DNA from: Bacillota bacterium
Lineage (GTDB): Bacteria; Bacillota; Clostridia; Peptostreptococcales; Anaerovoracaceae
Assembly (NCBI GenBank): GCA_017386805.1
Contig: JAFOGM010000193.1
Coordinates: 1 to 5,266, forward strand
Direction of reading: 5' to 3'
Length of the DNA stretch: 5,266 nucleotides
A model generated the notes under the pieces. That model searched no databases and was not told the DNA's origin. It worked only from the letters and a program-made list of their open reading frames with translations. Both the position numbers and the translations under genes were made by a program. Shown here piece by piece: positions 4,413-5,266 of this stretch; the stretch's first letter is position 1, and the number at the start of each line of letters is the position of its first letter.

Positions 4413-5266
4413 GTCATTTTCCCCACTGGTCTGCGCTTCTTTCACCGCTTCGATCAGTTTTGAAACTCCTTCTCTAATCTGTTCTTCCGACGGGAAGGAA
4501 TAATTCAGGCGAATGTACTCTTCTCCACCGGTCCCGTAGGGAAAGAATAAATATCCCGGTACGATCAGAAGATTTCTTTTTTCTGCACATTTCTTCAAGC
4601 GGTCTCCACGAACGATGTCATCGGGAAGCCGGATCCAAAGATAGATCCCGCCTTCTGGAATGTGACACTGGGCTCCCATATCCCACAACGGCTGGAGCAA
4701 CTCCACCATCAGGTCCCGTTTTTTCCGATATTCCTTCCGCATTCGTTTCAAGGCCGCTTCGTAAATCCCCGTCTGGATGCATTCATAAAGAATCATCTGC
4801 GACAAGCTGTCGAAGCAGGTTAGACGCATGGCTACGATTTTACTCATATTATCGATGACCTGACGGGGTCCCAGAACGCAGGCGATCCTTACTCCCGGTG
4901 TGAACGTCAAATCGAAGGAATAGATGGAAACCACCGAATTCCCCTGATCCAGAGAACTATAAGAAACCGGCTGGTTCTCTCCGTAGTACAATTCCGATGA
5001 ATCGTCGTTTTCCAGAATGGGAATACCGTATCGATAACTCAACTTCAACAGAGCTTTTCTCCGTTCCAGGGTGGTGCTGACGCCACTGGGATCCTGATAG
5101 CCGGAATGAACACAGATCAGCTTGGGGCGGTGTTTACGGATTATGGAGTCCACCACACCCACAACGATACCGTCCTCATCTGTAGGAATGGTTACCACCT
5201 TAACGCTCTTCAGCTGGAAGCTGCGGAACAGGTCCGGCGATGTGGGTTCTTCCACCAGAACCACAT
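4410..5266 (-). CDS. MocR/ARO8-type aminotransferase-like protein lacking PLP-binding residues (C-terminal part, cut by window edge)
   Basis: The frame is open to the right edge; the GTG at 5264 is an internal valine. The visible 284 residues match the fold-type I aminotransferase domain of MocR regulators and ARO8/LysN enzymes: VLVEEPTSPDLFRSF, CVHSGYQDPSGVSTTLERRKALL (50-73), LENDDSSELYYG (84-95), SIYSFDLTFTPGVRI (113-127), PEGGIYLWIRLP (203-214), VPGYLFFP (235-242) and EYIRLNYSFPSEEQI (249-263). The substrate-binding arginines R126 (PGVR) and R252 (IRLNY) are kept. The PLP lysine, expected two residues after SF in SFSK, is Leu119 (TTG at 4910-4908). The PLP-N1 aspartate of EDDY is Asn86 and its tyrosine is Asp88. 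The surrounding motif is in register, so a frameshift does not explain this. The protein is therefore probably not a PLP aminotransferase. Whether an N-terminal GntR helix-turn-helix exists lies outside the window. Confidence 0.85.
   Translation of the reverse strand, partial: VVLVEEPTSPDLFRSFQLKSVKVVTIPTDEDGIVVGVVDSIIRKHRPKLICVHSGYQDPSGVSTTLERRKALLKLSYRYGIPILENDDSSELYYGENQPVSYSSLDQGNSVVSIYSFDLTFTPGVRIACVLGPRQVIDNMSKIVAMRLTCFDSLSQMILYECIQTGIYEAALKRMRKEYRKKRDLMVELLQPLWDMGAQCHIPEGGIYLWIRLPDDIVRGDRLKKCAEKRNLLIVPGYLFFPYGTGGEEYIRLNYSFPSEEQIREGVSKLIEAVKEAQTSGEND

Overview
The window looks like a piece of a Bacillota (Firmicutes) chromosome, probably an anaerobic clostridial or Negativicutes-like lineage. 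The reasons are moderate GC content, strong GGAGG-type ribosome binding sites, TATAAT promoters of the SigA type, compact hairpin-plus-T-run terminators, and the protein families present. The taxonomic guess is an inference from style; no marker gene is present. No RNA gene, CRISPR array, insertion sequence or phage element was seen, and no gene-free stretch exceeds 300 bases (the largest are 2146-2409 and 4180-4409).

Layout from left to right. (1) A 5'-complete but window-truncated minus-strand membrane protein gene of the DUF3810 type (409 down to the left edge), with its own extended -10 promoter. (2) A minus-strand YtcJ-like amidohydrolase gene (2145 down to 553), followed by a good intrinsic terminator at 481-524. 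(3) A 264-base divergent control region with back-to-back promoters, three TTACAA repeats and two copies of TTGACGATTG. (4) A plus-strand LysR-type regulator gene (2410-3291), transcribed away from the amidohydrolase and very likely its regulator. (5) A hairpin at 3303-3358 that can serve as a two-way terminator between the convergent LysR and channel genes. (6) A minus-strand voltage-gated-type potassium channel gene (4179 down to 3358) with a TVGYGD filter, an arginine-rich S4 and an unusual CPYCGKK tail. (7) A 230-base region holding the channel promoter, an intrinsic terminator for the next gene that overlaps that promoter, and a perfect TGTGA-N6-TCACA dyad. (8) The C-terminal part of a minus-strand MocR/ARO8-type fold-I aminotransferase-like protein, entering from the right edge and ending at 4410.

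How they work together. The amidohydrolase and LysR genes form a classic divergent regulator/target pair. The amidohydrolase has all its expected metal ligands and very biased codon use (every lysine codon I read is AAG), which suggests high expression. The other genes appear to be separate transcription units bounded by terminators.

The most unusual item is the aminotransferase-like protein. Its fold-defining motifs are intact, but the PLP-binding lysine is Leu, the PLP-N1 aspartate is Asn and the PLP-O3' tyrosine is Asp. It is therefore probably a non-catalytic pseudo-aminotransferase, perhaps the sensor half of a MocR-type regulator whose DNA-binding half lies outside the window.
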